DNA of 45,475 nucleotides from Gammaproteobacteria bacterium (GTDB taxonomy: Bacteria; Pseudomonadota; Gammaproteobacteria; Thiohalomonadales; Thiohalomonadaceae). The translations under genes were made by a program, and so were the position numbers. This document shows, in pieces, positions 1 to 8,275 of the stretch; the first letter of the stretch is position 1, and the number at the start of each line of letters is the position of its first letter. The stretch spans positions 1 to 45,475 of the forward strand of contig JALOAT010000031.1 of assembly GCA_023228645.1 (NCBI GenBank), read 5' to 3'. The notes under the pieces were generated by a model, which saw only the letters and a program-made list of their open reading frames with translations, did not search any database and was not told the origin of the DNA.

Positions 1-2
1 CC

Positions 3-1685
3 CTGAATGTGGCCGCGGACTACGTGGATCGCATCGCCAAGGGCGATATTCCGCCGAAGATCACCGACACCTACAACGGTGATTTCAACACCATCAAGAA
101 CAACCTCAACATGGCCATCGACGCCGTCAACGCGCTCGTGGCTGATGCGGGGATGCTCGCGAAGGCGGCGGTGGAAGGGAAGCTCGCGACCCGTGCCGAT
201 GCCACCAAGCATCAGGGCGACTACCGCAAGATCGTCCAGGGCGTTAACGATACCCTGGATGCGGTCATCGGTCCTTTGAATGTGGCGGCAGATTATGTCG
301 ATCGCATTTCGAAGGGTGATCTGCCATCGGCCATCACTGACAAATACAACGGAGACTTCAACACCATCAAGGACAACCTCAACACCTGCATCGCCAACAT
401 CAAGGCGCTCGTGGCCGATGCCGACATGTTGGCCGTGGCCGCAGTCGAGTTGCGTCTCGATACGCGCGCCGACGCCAGCAAGCACCAGGGTGACTATCGC
501 AAGATCGTCGAGGGTGTCAACAACACGCTGGACGCGGTGATCACACCGCTCAAGGCATTGATAGACGACGCCAACGCACTATCCCAGGCAGTCATCGACG
601 GACGCCTTGATTTTCGCGGCGATGAGGCAAAACACCGCGGCGACTTCCAGCGGGTGGTCAATGGAATGAATCAAATCATGGAAGCAGTCAACACGCCGGT
701 GAACGATATCAAGACCATCATGGCGCGAGTCGAGCACGGTGATCTGACGCGCAAGATCGAGCGGGAATACTCGGGGGCCTTTGACGATCTAAAGAACGCC
801 ATCAACAACACCATCGAACGCCTTGCCGATACCATGACCAATGTGCGCAGCTCGGCGGACGCCTTGTCGACGGCCGCCGAAGAACTCAGCGCCACCGCAC
901 AATCGGTCAGCCAGGCGACCACGGAACAGGCTGCCGGTGTCGAGGAGACCAGCGCGTCGGTCGAGGAAATGAGTGCCTCGATCAATCAGAATACCGAAAA
1001 CGCGAAGGTCACCGACGGTATGGCCACCAAGGCGGCCCAGGAGGCGTCGGAAGGCGGCAATGCCGTACGCGATACCGTCTCGGCGATGAAGAGTATCGCC
1101 GACAAGATCGGCATCATCGACGACATCGCCTATCAGACCAACCTGCTGGCACTCAATGCGGCCATCGAGGCGGCCCGCGCCGGTGAACATGGCAAGGGAT
1201 TCGCGGTGGTCGCTGCCGAGGTGCGCAAGCTCGCCGAACGCAGCCAAGTGGCGGCACAGGAGATTGGTGAAGTCGCATCGAGCAGCGTGCAATTGGCGGA
1301 GCGTGCGGGACAACTTCTGGACGCCATCGTACCGGCCATCCAAAAGACGTCCGATCTGGTGCAGGAGATCGCAGCCGCATCCAACGAGCAATCGTCCGGT
1401 GTGGCACAGATCAATGGCGCCATGACACAGCTCAACCAGACCACGCAGCAGAACGCGTCGGCCTCGGAAGAACTGGCATCCACCGCGGGCGAGATGAGTG
1501 GGCAAGCCGAGCAGCTGCAGGAACTCATGGCGTTCTTCACCATCAACGGCGCAGCCGGCACATCGCGCAAGGTGGCTCGCAGGAGTGACGCCGGCATGCC
1601 CGACAAGCCGCGCCAGTCAGATAACGGCGAGCGGGATGAAAAGGAATACGTACGCTTCGAGGAGGCACATCAATGGCATCATTGA
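3..1685 (+). CDS. Methyl-accepting chemotaxis protein, 5'-truncated by window edge
   Basis: Membrane chemoreceptor that controls a CheA kinase through CheW. The reading frame is open from base 3, so the start, any sensor domain and membrane segments lie outside the window. The visible part begins with tandem HAMP-like modules: a 91-residue (273 bp) unit starting LNVAADYVDRI at codons 3 and 276, with a diverged third unit from about 549. Each unit carries a YNGDFNTIK half and an HQGDYRKIV half. Next comes the cytoplasmic signalling coiled coil with its conserved hairpin tip (DIAYQTNLLALNAAIEAARA, then GEHGKGFAVVAAEVRKLAER). There is no CheR-tethering NWETF-type pentapeptide at the C-terminus, which ends EEAHQWHH. 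The last 13 bases overlap cheW. The family call is certain; ligand and topology cannot be read here. Confidence 0.95.
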   Translation: MNVAADYVDRIAKGDIPPKITDTYNGDFNTIKNNLNMAIDAVNALVADAGMLAKAAVEGKLATRADATKHQGDYRKIVQGVNDTLDAVIGPLNVAADYVDRISKGDLPSAITDKYNGDFNTIKDNLNTCIANIKALVADADMLAVAAVELRLDTRADASKHQGDYRKIVEGVNNTLDAVITPLKALIDDANALSQAVIDGRLDFRGDEAKHRGDFQRVVNGMNQIMEAVNTPVNDIKTIMARVEHGDLTRKIEREYSGAFDDLKNAINNTIERLADTMTNVRSSADALSTAAEELSATAQSVSQATTEQAAGVEETSASVEEMSASINQNTENAKVTDGMATKAAQEASEGGNAVRDTVSAMKSIADKIGIIDDIAYQTNLLALNAAIEAARAGEHGKGFAVVAAEVRKLAERSQVAAQEIGEVASSSVQLAERAGQLLDAIVPAIQKTSDLVQEIAAASNEQSSGVAQINGAMTQLNQTTQQNASASEELASTAGEMSGQAEQLQELMAFFTINGAAGTSRKVARRSDAGMPDKPRQSDNGERDEKEYVRFEEAHQWHH

Positions 1686-2236
1686 CCGGCAAACCGGTAG
1701 AGAACGAAGGCGCTCTCCTGCAACAGCAGCAGTTCCTGACCTTCATGCTGGGCGGCGAAACCTATGCCATCGGCATCCTGCACATCAAGGAGATCATCGA
1801 GTACGGCCAGGTCACGGCTGTACCGATGATGCCCGGGTTCATCCGCGGGGTAATCAACCTGCGCGGGCGGGTGGTACCGGTAGTGGACCTCTCGGTGCGG
1901 TTCGGCCAGACGTCCACATCGGTGGGCAAGCGCACCTGTATCGTGATTCTCGAGATCGAGACCGATTCAGATGAACGCCAGGACATCGGCGTCGTCGTGG
2001 ACGCGGTCAATGAAGTGCTCGAGATCCCGCATGAGGAGATTGAGCCTGCACCCGCATTCGGCGCGAAGATCCGCACGGACTTCATTCACGGCATGGGCAA
2101 GGTCAATGGCAGGTTCGTCATCATCCTGAACGTCAACCGCGTGTTGTCTGCCGAGGAACTGGCTTCGCTGGAGCAGCACGTGCTGGCGGGTGCCGAAACG
2201 GCGACGGGTGTGCAGGAGGCGCCCGTGCCCGCCTGA
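1673..2236 (+). CDS. cheW: Chemotaxis coupling protein CheW (cluster 1)
   Basis: Adaptor linking receptors to CheA in the chemosensory array. The 187-residue product is a single CheW domain: LTFMLGGETYAIGILHIKEI near the N-terminus, the GVINLRGRVVPVVDL core strand and the IVVDAVNEVL-type end. The ATG at 1673 has a purine-rich SD (gaggag, 1659-1664) nine bases upstream and lies inside the end of the MCP gene, so the two are probably translationally coupled. Its position between the MCP and cheR/cheD/cheB assigns it to this signalling cluster rather than the flagellar one, which has its own cheW. Confidence 0.95.
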   Translation: MASLTGKPVENEGALLQQQQFLTFMLGGETYAIGILHIKEIIEYGQVTAVPMMPGFIRGVINLRGRVVPVVDLSVRFGQTSTSVGKRTCIVILEIETDSDERQDIGVVVDAVNEVLEIPHEEIEPAPAFGAKIRTDFIHGMGKVNGRFVIILNVNRVLSAEELASLEQHVLAGAETATGVQEAPVPA

Positions 2237-2327
2237 TCGTCCGCAAACCTCCGGGGCGGGGTGCATGCGTGCGCATCCCGCCTCCGGCCCACGTGAGTGG
2301 AACACACGCTCCGCGACCCCATGCCCC

Positions 2328-3134
2328 ATGGAACTGAAGCCGATCACTGACCGCGAGTTCGCCCAGTTTCAGCGGCTCATCCACCAGATCGCCGGCATCA
2401 GCCTGTCGCCGGCGAAGAAAGCTATGGTCTGCGGGCGCCTTGCCAAGCGCGTGCGCGAGCTCGGCCTTGATTCCTACGGCGACTATCTGCAACGTCTCGC
2501 CGGCCGGCACGCACAGGATGAGCTGCAAACCGCCGTCGACCTGCTCACCACCAACGAGACGTTCTTTTTCCGGGAGAAGAAACATTTCGAATTTCTTGCA
2601 CGGCATGTGCAGGCGGCACGCCGTCCCGGCCTGATGTTCCGGGCATGGAGTGCGGCCTGTTCCAGCGGTGAAGAACCGTACAGCATCGCCATGGTGCTGG
2701 CGGAATGCCTCGGTGACGGCCCTTGGGAGGTGGTGGCCTCCGACATCAGCCGGCGCGTACTGGCGCGGGCGCAAGGCGGCTGTTATGCCATGGAACGGGC
2801 GGAGCACATCCCCCCACAGTACCTGCGGCGCTATTGCCTGCGGGGTATCGGCAGCAAGACCGACACCTTTCTCATCGAGCGCTTCCTGCGCGACCGGGTG
2901 AGATTCGTGCCCATCAACCTCAACGCCGCGCTCGGCAACATCGGTCCGTTCGACGTGGTATTCCTGAGGAATGTGATGATCTACTTCGACATGGCGACCA
3001 AGCAGCAGGTAGTCGCGCGGGTGGCGGCGACGCTGCGCAGCGGCGGCATCTTCATCGTCAGCCATTCCGAGACGCTGCATGGCATCAGCGACGCACTCGA
3101 ACAGATCGCCCCTTCCGTGTACCGCAAACCGTGA
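2328..3134 (+). CDS. cheR: Chemotaxis protein methyltransferase CheR
   Basis: SAM-dependent methylation of glutamates on chemoreceptors (adaptation). The product is 268 residues, slightly shorter than E. coli CheR (286). It has the N-terminal helical CheR domain (ITDREFAQFQRLIHQIAGIS), the TTNETFFFRE segment, the SAM-binding motif AACSSGEEPYSIAM and the FDVVFLRNVMIYFD strand. I chose the ATG at 2328 because the conserved domain begins right there; the open frame extends upstream to 2190 but that part is Arg/Pro-rich and unlike the family. The 91 bp gap after cheW shows no recognisable element. Only one CheR is visible in the window. Confidence 0.94.
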   Translation: MELKPITDREFAQFQRLIHQIAGISLSPAKKAMVCGRLAKRVRELGLDSYGDYLQRLAGRHAQDELQTAVDLLTTNETFFFREKKHFEFLARHVQAARRPGLMFRAWSAACSSGEEPYSIAMVLAECLGDGPWEVVASDISRRVLARAQGGCYAMERAEHIPPQYLRRYCLRGIGSKTDTFLIERFLRDRVRFVPINLNAALGNIGPFDVVFLRNVMIYFDMATKQQVVARVAATLRSGGIFIVSHSETLHGISDALEQIAPSVYRKP

Positions 3135-3143
3135 GGCTGCTGC

Positions 3144-3635
3144 GTGGCTGACGTCTATCTGCAACCGGGCGGGTTCTATTTCGGCACGGGCGATGTGCAC
3201 GTGCGCACGATTCTCGGCACCTGCGTAGCGATCACTGTCTGGCTACCCGTTTGCAAGGCAGGCGGCATGTGCCACTACCTGTTGCCACGGCGCCCGAAAA
3301 ACAGCACCGAGAGCGCCGGCCTCTATGCCGAGGAAGTGATGACTCTTTTCATGCGCGAGGTTCAGCAGCTGGGCCGGCCGGTCCAGGAGTACCAGGCCGG
3401 GCTGTTCGGCGGCGGACACATGTTCCACCTCGCCACCGCGCCCTTCGATGTGGCGCAGATGAATATCGATGCGGGCTGGCGGCTGCTTCACGCTCACGGC
3501 TTTCGCGTGACTCGGGAACACCTGGGCGGCATCGGCCATCGCCGCATCACCATGGACCTGAACACTGGGGAGATCCATGTCGAGCAGTTCGATCTTTCGC
3601 CCGCCGGTCGCGCACCCGGCAAGGTCTGCCCGTGA
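3144..3635 (+). CDS. cheD: Chemoreceptor glutamine deamidase CheD
   Basis: Deamidates specific receptor glutamines and, in several bacteria, interacts with CheC or methylation enzymes. The 163-residue product starts with GTG at 3144 and has the family hallmarks: the catalytic Cys in LGTCVAITVW, the His in GGMCHYLLP and the FGGGHMF segment. It lies 9 bp after cheR, and its stop (TGA, 3633-3635) shares one base with the cheB start, so translation is likely coupled. No cheC is visible nearby. The GTG start is the first candidate that gives the canonical CheD N-terminus. Confidence 0.93.
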   Translation: MADVYLQPGGFYFGTGDVHVRTILGTCVAITVWLPVCKAGGMCHYLLPRRPKNSTESAGLYAEEVMTLFMREVQQLGRPVQEYQAGLFGGGHMFHLATAPFDVAQMNIDAGWRLLHAHGFRVTREHLGGIGHRRITMDLNTGEIHVEQFDLSPAGRAPGKVCP

Positions 3636-4720
3636 TGAAAGGCTCGAAGATCAAGGTCCTTATCGTCGATGACTCGGCCGTGGTCCGGCAGGTGCTTTCG
3701 GGCGTGCTCGAGTCCGACCCGATGATCAACGTCATCGCCACCGCGGCGGACCCGATCTTCGCCCTGGAGAAGATGAAGAAGGAATGGCCCGACGTCATCG
3801 TGCTCGACGTGGAGATGCCACGCATGGACGGCATCACCTTCCTGCGCAAAGTGATGGCCGAGCGGCCCACGCCGGTGGTGATCTGTTCGAGCCTGACCGG
3901 TGCCGGCGCCGAGACTACCATCCAGGCCCTCGAAGCAGGCGCGGTCGGCATCGTCACCAAGCCCACGATTGGCCTGCGCGACTATCTCGTGGACGCATCC
4001 ACGGACCTGACGACCACCGTCAAGGGCGCCGTGCATGCCAATCTGAAGCGGCTCACTCCTGCCGCGAAGATGCGCTCGGTAAATCCCACGCCGAAGCTCA
4101 CCGCCGACGCCATCCTGCCCGCGACAGAGCGGGCCATGGCGCAGACCACGGATTTGGTGGTGGCCATGGGCACCTCCACGGGCGGCACCCAGGCCCTTGA
4201 AACGGTGCTCAGCACGTTGCCGCGCGTGTGTCCCGGCATCGTCATCGTCCAGCACATGCCTGAGAAGTTCACCGCAGCGTTTGCTGAGCGCCTGAACGCC
4301 CTGTGCGCTATCGAGGTCCGCGAGGCGCAAAGCAGCGACCGCGTCATCCCCGGGCGCGCCCTCATCGCTCCCGGCGGACGCCACATGCTGCTGCGGCGCA
4401 GCGGCGCGCAGTATTTCGTCGAAGTGCGCGACGGTCCACTGGTCAATCGCCACCGCCCTTCAGTGGACGTACTGTTCCGCTCGGTAGCACACAGCGCCGG
4501 CGGGAACGCGCTCGGCATCATCATGACCGGCATGGGTGACGACGGCGCGGCGGGCCTGCTGGAAATGCACCAGGCCGGCGCCCACACCCTCGCCCAGGAC
4601 GAAGAAAGTTGCGTGGTGTTCGGCATGCCCAAGGAAGCGGTGAAGCGCGGCGCCGTGGACCGGTTGGTCCCGCTGCACGCCATCGCCAGCGAGATCATCA
4701 CCTGCGCAGCGCGTCGTTGA
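3635..4720 (+). CDS. cheB: Protein-glutamate methylesterase CheB (cluster 1)
   Basis: Response regulator that demethylates receptors when phosphorylated by CheA. The 361-residue product has an N-terminal receiver domain with the DD pair at 12-13 and phospho-acceptor Asp58 (VLDVEMPRMDG). A linker leads to the methylesterase domain, with the catalytic triad readable as Ser181 (GTSTGG), His207 (QHMP) and Asp303 (GMGDDGA). The ATG at 3635 overlaps the cheD stop by one base. It is distinct from a second cheB in the flagellar cluster at 27412-28473, so this genome has at least two adaptation systems. Confidence 0.95.
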   Translation: MKGSKIKVLIVDDSAVVRQVLSGVLESDPMINVIATAADPIFALEKMKKEWPDVIVLDVEMPRMDGITFLRKVMAERPTPVVICSSLTGAGAETTIQALEAGAVGIVTKPTIGLRDYLVDASTDLTTTVKGAVHANLKRLTPAAKMRSVNPTPKLTADAILPATERAMAQTTDLVVAMGTSTGGTQALETVLSTLPRVCPGIVIVQHMPEKFTAAFAERLNALCAIEVREAQSSDRVIPGRALIAPGGRHMLLRRSGAQYFVEVRDGPLVNRHRPSVDVLFRSVAHSAGGNALGIIMTGMGDDGAAGLLEMHQAGAHTLAQDEESCVVFGMPKEAVKRGAVDRLVPLHAIASEIITCAARR

Positions 4721-4826
4721 TGACAAGGTCCACGGGTGGGCGCACGCTCGTGAAGACGCCCGCATCCACACTCACCGTCACCCCGGGACTTTTCGGTTTC
4801 ATCGGAATGAGGAACTCCGCCGGCCT

Positions 4827-4908
4827 TGTAGGTCACGTTGCAGAGCTACGTGACATTCTTTCTGCCGCGTGTGTCACGTAGGCGCTCGCGCGCCAACGTG
4901 GATCTACA
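4827..4908. repeat. Palindromic intergenic element, family A (copy 1)
   Basis: The 285 bp gap between cheB and the convergent MFS gene (4721-5005) holds no credible gene. It contains a compound palindrome whose outer ends match (TGTAG...CTACA). Inside are TCACGTTG and CACGTAG pieces and a GGCGCtcgcGCGCC hairpin followed by CAACGTG. A shorter copy of the hairpin part is at 20616-20649. Lying between convergent stops, it may also act as a bidirectional terminator, although there is no strong T tract. Confidence 0.6.
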
Positions 4909-5005
4909 ACGCCAGCGACACGCTCATGATCACCGCAGGCGTCCACCGTCATCGGGTCCAACAACCTTTGGATTTCACAGTTCGCCGGGACGGCGGACAC
5001 TGCGG

Positions 5006-6154
5006 CTAACCGGATGCACTAAGCCGTTCGTCGCCGATCCAGCGCTGGGCGATGAAGAACGCAACGCCTGCCAACGCCGCAGCCGAGAGGAAGGCGACCA
5101 CGGGACCCGCGGAATCCCACAGCACGCCGCTGTACCACGCGCCCAGCGCACCGCCCACGCCGAAGGTGACGCTGGAATAGAGGGCCTGGCCGCGGCCGTG
5201 ATTGCGTCCGGCGAAATGGCGGTGGAACAGCGTGATGGCCGCCGCATGGTAGATGCCGAACGACGCTGCGTGCAGGGCCTGGGCCGGCAGGACGATCCAC
5301 AATACCTCCGGGAACAAGCCGGTGAGCGCCCAGCGCAACGACGCCAAGGCGAAACTGGCGAGCAGCAGTCCGCGCGCGCCAAAGCGCGGCAGCAGTCGAT
5401 GCATCACCAGAAACAGGCCGACCTCCGCCACCACGCCGATGGCCCACATCTGGCCGATAGCGGTGCGCGTGTAGCCGTGGTCTTCCATGTAAATGGTGAA
5501 AAATGTGTAGTACGGCCCGTGGCTCGCCTGCATGAGCAAACAGGCCACCAGCAGGGCGACGACATCGGGGCGCCGGAGCACCTGTCCGATGGGACGCTCG
5601 CCACCGGTGGTCCGCGCCATACCCGATTCGGGGACCGTGAGGCTCGCCGCCCAGATGGCGGCGAACATGCACAGCAACACCACCGGCAGCAGCGCCGGCC
5701 CCGTCACGTCGAACAATGCACCGAGCCCCACCACGGCGAGGATGAAACCGATGGAGCCCCACAGGCGGATCTGGCTGTAACGGTGGTGTTGCTCGCCCAG
5801 GTGAACCAGGGTGTTGGTCTCGAACTGGGGCAGCACCGCGTTCCAGAAAAAGCTGAACGCAAACATCACCAGGGCCAGCTCCCAGTAACCCCGCGTCAGA
5901 AATACGCCGCCGAAACTCAGAATGGCGAGCAGCGCGCCCAGCCTGACCACCGTCATGCGCCGGCCCGTGCGATCGCCGAGCCAGCCCCACAGGTTGGGGG
6001 CGACAATGCGCGTGGCCATGAGCACGGCCATCAGTTCGCCGATCTCCAGTGCAGTGAAACCACGCTGCTGGAGGTAGAGCGACCAATAGGGCAGCAGCGC
6101 GCCGAGGCTGGCGAAGTAAAAGAGATAAAAGCTGGAGAGGCGCCAGTAGGGCAT
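5006..6154 (-). CDS. MFS transporter (MFS_1-like, HcaT/PucC-like group)
   Basis: Inner-membrane permease of the major facilitator superfamily, about 382 residues with roughly 12 hydrophobic segments. It opens with PYWRLSSFYLFYFASLGALL and carries the loop 2-3 motif GWLGDRTGRRM. The fold resembles the MFS_1_like family, which includes the phenylpropionate permease HcaT; the substrate cannot be inferred from sequence. The start is the ATG at 6154, where the conserved N-terminus begins. The open frame continues upstream to 6460, but that stretch is translated repeat DNA (family C), not protein. Its partners are unknown: the neighbours are convergent cheB and, 368 bp upstream, aroC. Confidence 0.85.
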   Translation of the reverse strand: MPYWRLSSFYLFYFASLGALLPYWSLYLQQRGFTALEIGELMAVLMATRIVAPNLWGWLGDRTGRRMTVVRLGALLAILSFGGVFLTRGYWELALVMFAFSFFWNAVLPQFETNTLVHLGEQHHRYSQIRLWGSIGFILAVVGLGALFDVTGPALLPVVLLCMFAAIWAASLTVPESGMARTTGGERPIGQVLRRPDVVALLVACLLMQASHGPYYTFFTIYMEDHGYTRTAIGQMWAIGVVAEVGLFLVMHRLLPRFGARGLLLASFALASLRWALTGLFPEVLWIVLPAQALHAASFGIYHAAAITLFHRHFAGRNHGRGQALYSSVTFGVGGALGAWYSGVLWDSAGPVVAFLSAAALAGVAFFIAQRWIGDERLSASG

Positions 6155-6522
6155 GGTGTTTCGGGTCGTGTTCCTTCGGTTTTGGATCACATGAGGAGGT
6201 ACTGCCGCGGTGTTTTTGGTCCCCTCTCCCTGAGGGAGAGGGGACGTCAAATCGGGCTGCTGCACCGTCCCGAAACCGCTCACTTCTTGCCCCCTCTCCC
6301 TCCGGGAGAGGGGACGATAAATCGAGCTGCTGCACCACCCGAAACCGCTCACTTCTTGTCCCCTCTCCCTCCGGGAGAGGGCTGGGGAGAGGGGATCCAA
6401 ACAGTTCCGCGCCGACCTTCGGAAACGGGTCGGTTCATGAAGATCGTCGGTTCGTAGCACAAGGACAGGATGAGGCGCTCAACCGAGCAAAACCCGCGTA
6501 ATCGGGCCAACGCCCCGCTCCT
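6155..6522. other. Intergenic region with tandem repeat, aroC to MFS gene
   Basis: This is the only gene-free stretch over 300 bp. About half (6221-6395) is the family C repeat listed separately. The remaining 6396-6522 shows no gene, RNA or clear promoter. Frames read across it (for example the N-terminal extension of the MFS frame) only translate the repeat. Confidence 0.6.
6221..6395. repeat. Tandem palindromic repeat, family C (two 70 bp units plus a third head)
   Basis: Two near-identical units of about 70 bp (6221-6290, 6291-6359) each start with the palindrome CCCCTCTCCCTCCGGGAGAG and continue with a shared non-palindromic spacer containing GCTGCTGCACC and CGAAACCGCTCACTTCTTG. A third head (6360-6395) ends with GCTGGGGAGAGGGG instead of the spacer. 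The same terminal form occurs alone at 14289-14324. The hairpins are GC-rich and there is no coding potential. Confidence 0.85.
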
Positions 6523-7617
6523 TCACTCCCCGGCAGGAATGCGCGGCGTCGCCGAACGCACGTCGGCATTCTGAGCACGGTGGCGCAGGAAGTGGTCCAT
6601 GAGCACGATGGCCACCATGGCCTCGGCGATGGGCGTGGCGCGGATGCCCACGCAGGGGTCGTGGCGGCCTTCGGTGATCACCTCCACCGGCTCGCCGGCC
6701 AGGTTCACGCTGCGGCCCGGGATGCGCAGACTGGAGGTCGGCTTGAGGGCGATGGAGCAGAGGATGTTTTGGCCGCTGGAGATACCGCCCAGCACGCCGC
6801 CGGCGTGGTTGGACAAAAACCCCTCCGGGCTGATCTCGTCGCGATGGGCGGTGCCCTTCTGGGCCACCACGTCGAAGCCGTCGCCGATCTCCACACCCTT
6901 GACCGCATTGATGCCCATGAGGGCGTGGGCCAGGTCGGCGTCCAGGCGGTCGAACACCGGCTCGCCCAGGCCCGGCGGCACGCCGGTGGCCACCACGTTG
7001 ACCCGCGCGCCCACGGAATCACCCTCCTTGCGCAGGGCGTCCATGTAGGCCTCCAACTCGGGCACGGCCTCCGGGTCCGGGCTGAAGAAGGGGTTTTGGT
7101 AGACCGCGTCCCAATCCTTCAGCGCCAGTGCGATGGGACCGAGCTGCGCGAGGTACCCGCGGATTTCGATGCCCTGCCCGCGCAGCCACTTGCGGGCGAC
7201 GGCACCGGCGGCCACGCGCATGGCGGTCTCGCGGGCCGAGGAGCGGCCGCCGCCGCGGTAGTCGCGCAACCCGTATTTCTGCTGGTAGGTGTAGTCGGCA
7301 TGCCCGGGACGGAAGGTGTTCGCGATGGACGAGTAGTCCTTGGAACGCTGGTCCGTGTTCTCGATGAGCAGGCCGATGGGCGTGCCGGTGGTGCGGCCTT
7401 CGAACACGCCGGAGAGGATCCTCACCTGGTCGGGCTCGCGCCGCTGGGTGGTGTGACGCGAGGTGCCGGGCTTGCGCCGGTCCAGGTCGACCTGCAGCTC
7501 GGCCTCGGTGATCTCCAGCCCCGGCGGGCAGCCGTCCACGATGGCGCCCAGCGCCGGCCCGTGGCTCTCGCCGAAGGTGGTGACGGTGAAAAGCTTGCCG
7601 ATGGAGTTTCCAGACAT
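6523..7617 (-). CDS. aroC: Chorismate synthase
   Basis: Converts EPSP to chorismate, the last step of the shikimate pathway, with reduced FMN as cofactor. The 364-residue product has the family N-terminus GKLFTVTTFGESHGPALG, the DLDRRKPGTSRHTTQRREPD region, RPGHADYTYQQKYG, DYRGGGRSSARETA and the C-terminal GRHDPC motif. The ATG at 7617 is chosen because conserved sequence begins within four residues; the longer frame to 7764 runs through a repeat element. Length is typical (350-366). The gene appears monocistronic, with family D repeat DNA in its upstream region. Confidence 0.97.
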   Translation of the reverse strand: MSGNSIGKLFTVTTFGESHGPALGAIVDGCPPGLEITEAELQVDLDRRKPGTSRHTTQRREPDQVRILSGVFEGRTTGTPIGLLIENTDQRSKDYSSIANTFRPGHADYTYQQKYGLRDYRGGGRSSARETAMRVAAGAVARKWLRGQGIEIRGYLAQLGPIALALKDWDAVYQNPFFSPDPEAVPELEAYMDALRKEGDSVGARVNVVATGVPPGLGEPVFDRLDADLAHALMGINAVKGVEIGDGFDVVAQKGTAHRDEISPEGFLSNHAGGVLGGISSGQNILCSIALKPTSSLRIPGRSVNLAGEPVEVITEGRHDPCVGIRATPIAEAMVAIVLMDHFLRHRAQNADVRSATPRIPAGE

Positions 7618-7659
7618 GGGCGCGCATTGTAGCGGTTTCTGCCTGCCGGCGCGCGGGGA

Positions 7660-7825
7660 AAAAAAAGCCTGAACACGGGGGACACGGGGGACACGGGGAA
7701 AATTGATTTCTCTTTGGGATGCCGGCGCGGCCTCAGACCGCGACTTGCCCTTCAAGCCGCGCATCGCCGCCTGAGGCCGCTACAGGAGGAACGGGATTCC
7801 CCGTGTTCCCCGTGTTAATGCCTTT
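7660..7825. repeat. Inverted-repeat element, family D (copy 1)
   Basis: Left arm 7661-7702 (AAAAAAGCCTGAACACGGGG, then two further GACACGGGG-type units) and right arm 7795-7825 (TTCCCCGTGTTCCCCGTGTT, then AATGCCTTT) are imperfect inverted copies separated by about 92 bp of unrelated sequence. Each arm is itself a short tandem array of a 9-10 bp CACGGGGGA unit. It lies between the NTF2-like gene and aroC, both on the - strand. Related elements are at 37036-37219 and 40733-40953. Confidence 0.8.
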
Positions 7826-7834
7826 CAGCCGCCC

Positions 7835-8200
7835 TCAAGAGGGGGAGACTTCGTCCCAGGCCTGGACGTCCACTTCCTTGACGATCTTGCCGTCCTTCAT
7901 GGTAGCCATCGAGGACGTGTACACCCGCGAGCCGTCCGGGTATTCGCAGCTGTCGGTGAAGGCCATGTGGCTGTCCGCCAGGAGCACGTCGTCCACGTGA
8001 TGGGACAACGGCCGGCTCAACACGTCCTTGAAGTACTCGGAGATGGCCTGCTTGCCGGACAGCACACGCGGCGAGCTCGGCGGGTGGTTGTGGTCGATGA
8101 TGCTCAGTTGGGCATGGTCATCGTACAGCGACATGATCTTGTTCACGTCACACTGCTCGAACCCGTCATGCAGCATGCTGGAAATCTGTTGCGAGTCCAC
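7835..8200 (-). CDS. NTF2/SnoaL-like domain protein
   Basis: The 121-residue soluble protein has the cone-shaped NTF2-like fold pattern: helix (SSMLHDGFEQCDVNKIMSLY), AQLSIIDHNHPPSSP, AISEYFKDVLSR, then beta strands (DSHMAFTDSCEYPDGSRVYT, SMATMKDGKIVKEVDVQAW). Such proteins are small enzymes or ligand-binding modules, often scavenging or stress-related; no specific function can be assigned. The GTG at 8200 is chosen because AGAGGTGG lies just upstream and no in-frame ATG gives a family-like N-terminus. It is 71 bp downstream of the CoA-disulfide reductase/rhodanese gene in the same direction, so co-transcription is possible across the REP-like element between them. Confidence 0.75.
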   Translation of the reverse strand: MDSQQISSMLHDGFEQCDVNKIMSLYDDHAQLSIIDHNHPPSSPRVLSGKQAISEYFKDVLSRPLSHHVDDVLLADSHMAFTDSCEYPDGSRVYTSSMATMKDGKIVKEVDVQAWDEVSPS

Positions 8201-8240
8201 GTTTCCACCTCTTGCTATCGTTGGCCCTTGTTCCATAAAG

Positions 8241-8275
8241 GTAGCCCGGATGAAGCGAAGCGGAATCCGGGCTAC
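8241..8275. repeat. REP-like palindrome, family B (copy 1)
   Basis: A near-perfect palindrome with arms GTAGCCCGGAT and ATCCGGGCTAC around GAAGCGAAGCGGA. This GTAGCCCGGATG..GCGGAATCCGGG type is a widespread proteobacterial intergenic repeat. The terminal CTA (8272-8274) is the TAG stop codon of the upstream reductase gene on the - strand. Confidence 0.85.

Noticed and set aside
6221..6395. CRISPR-like array (regular repeats with spacers)
   Set aside because: The spacers are as conserved as the repeats and only two units exist, and no cas gene is present; it is a tandem duplication of a palindromic element.
4838..6457. Long + strand open frame (539 codons)
   Set aside because: It is antisense to the MFS gene and reads through repeats; no domain or start signal supports it.
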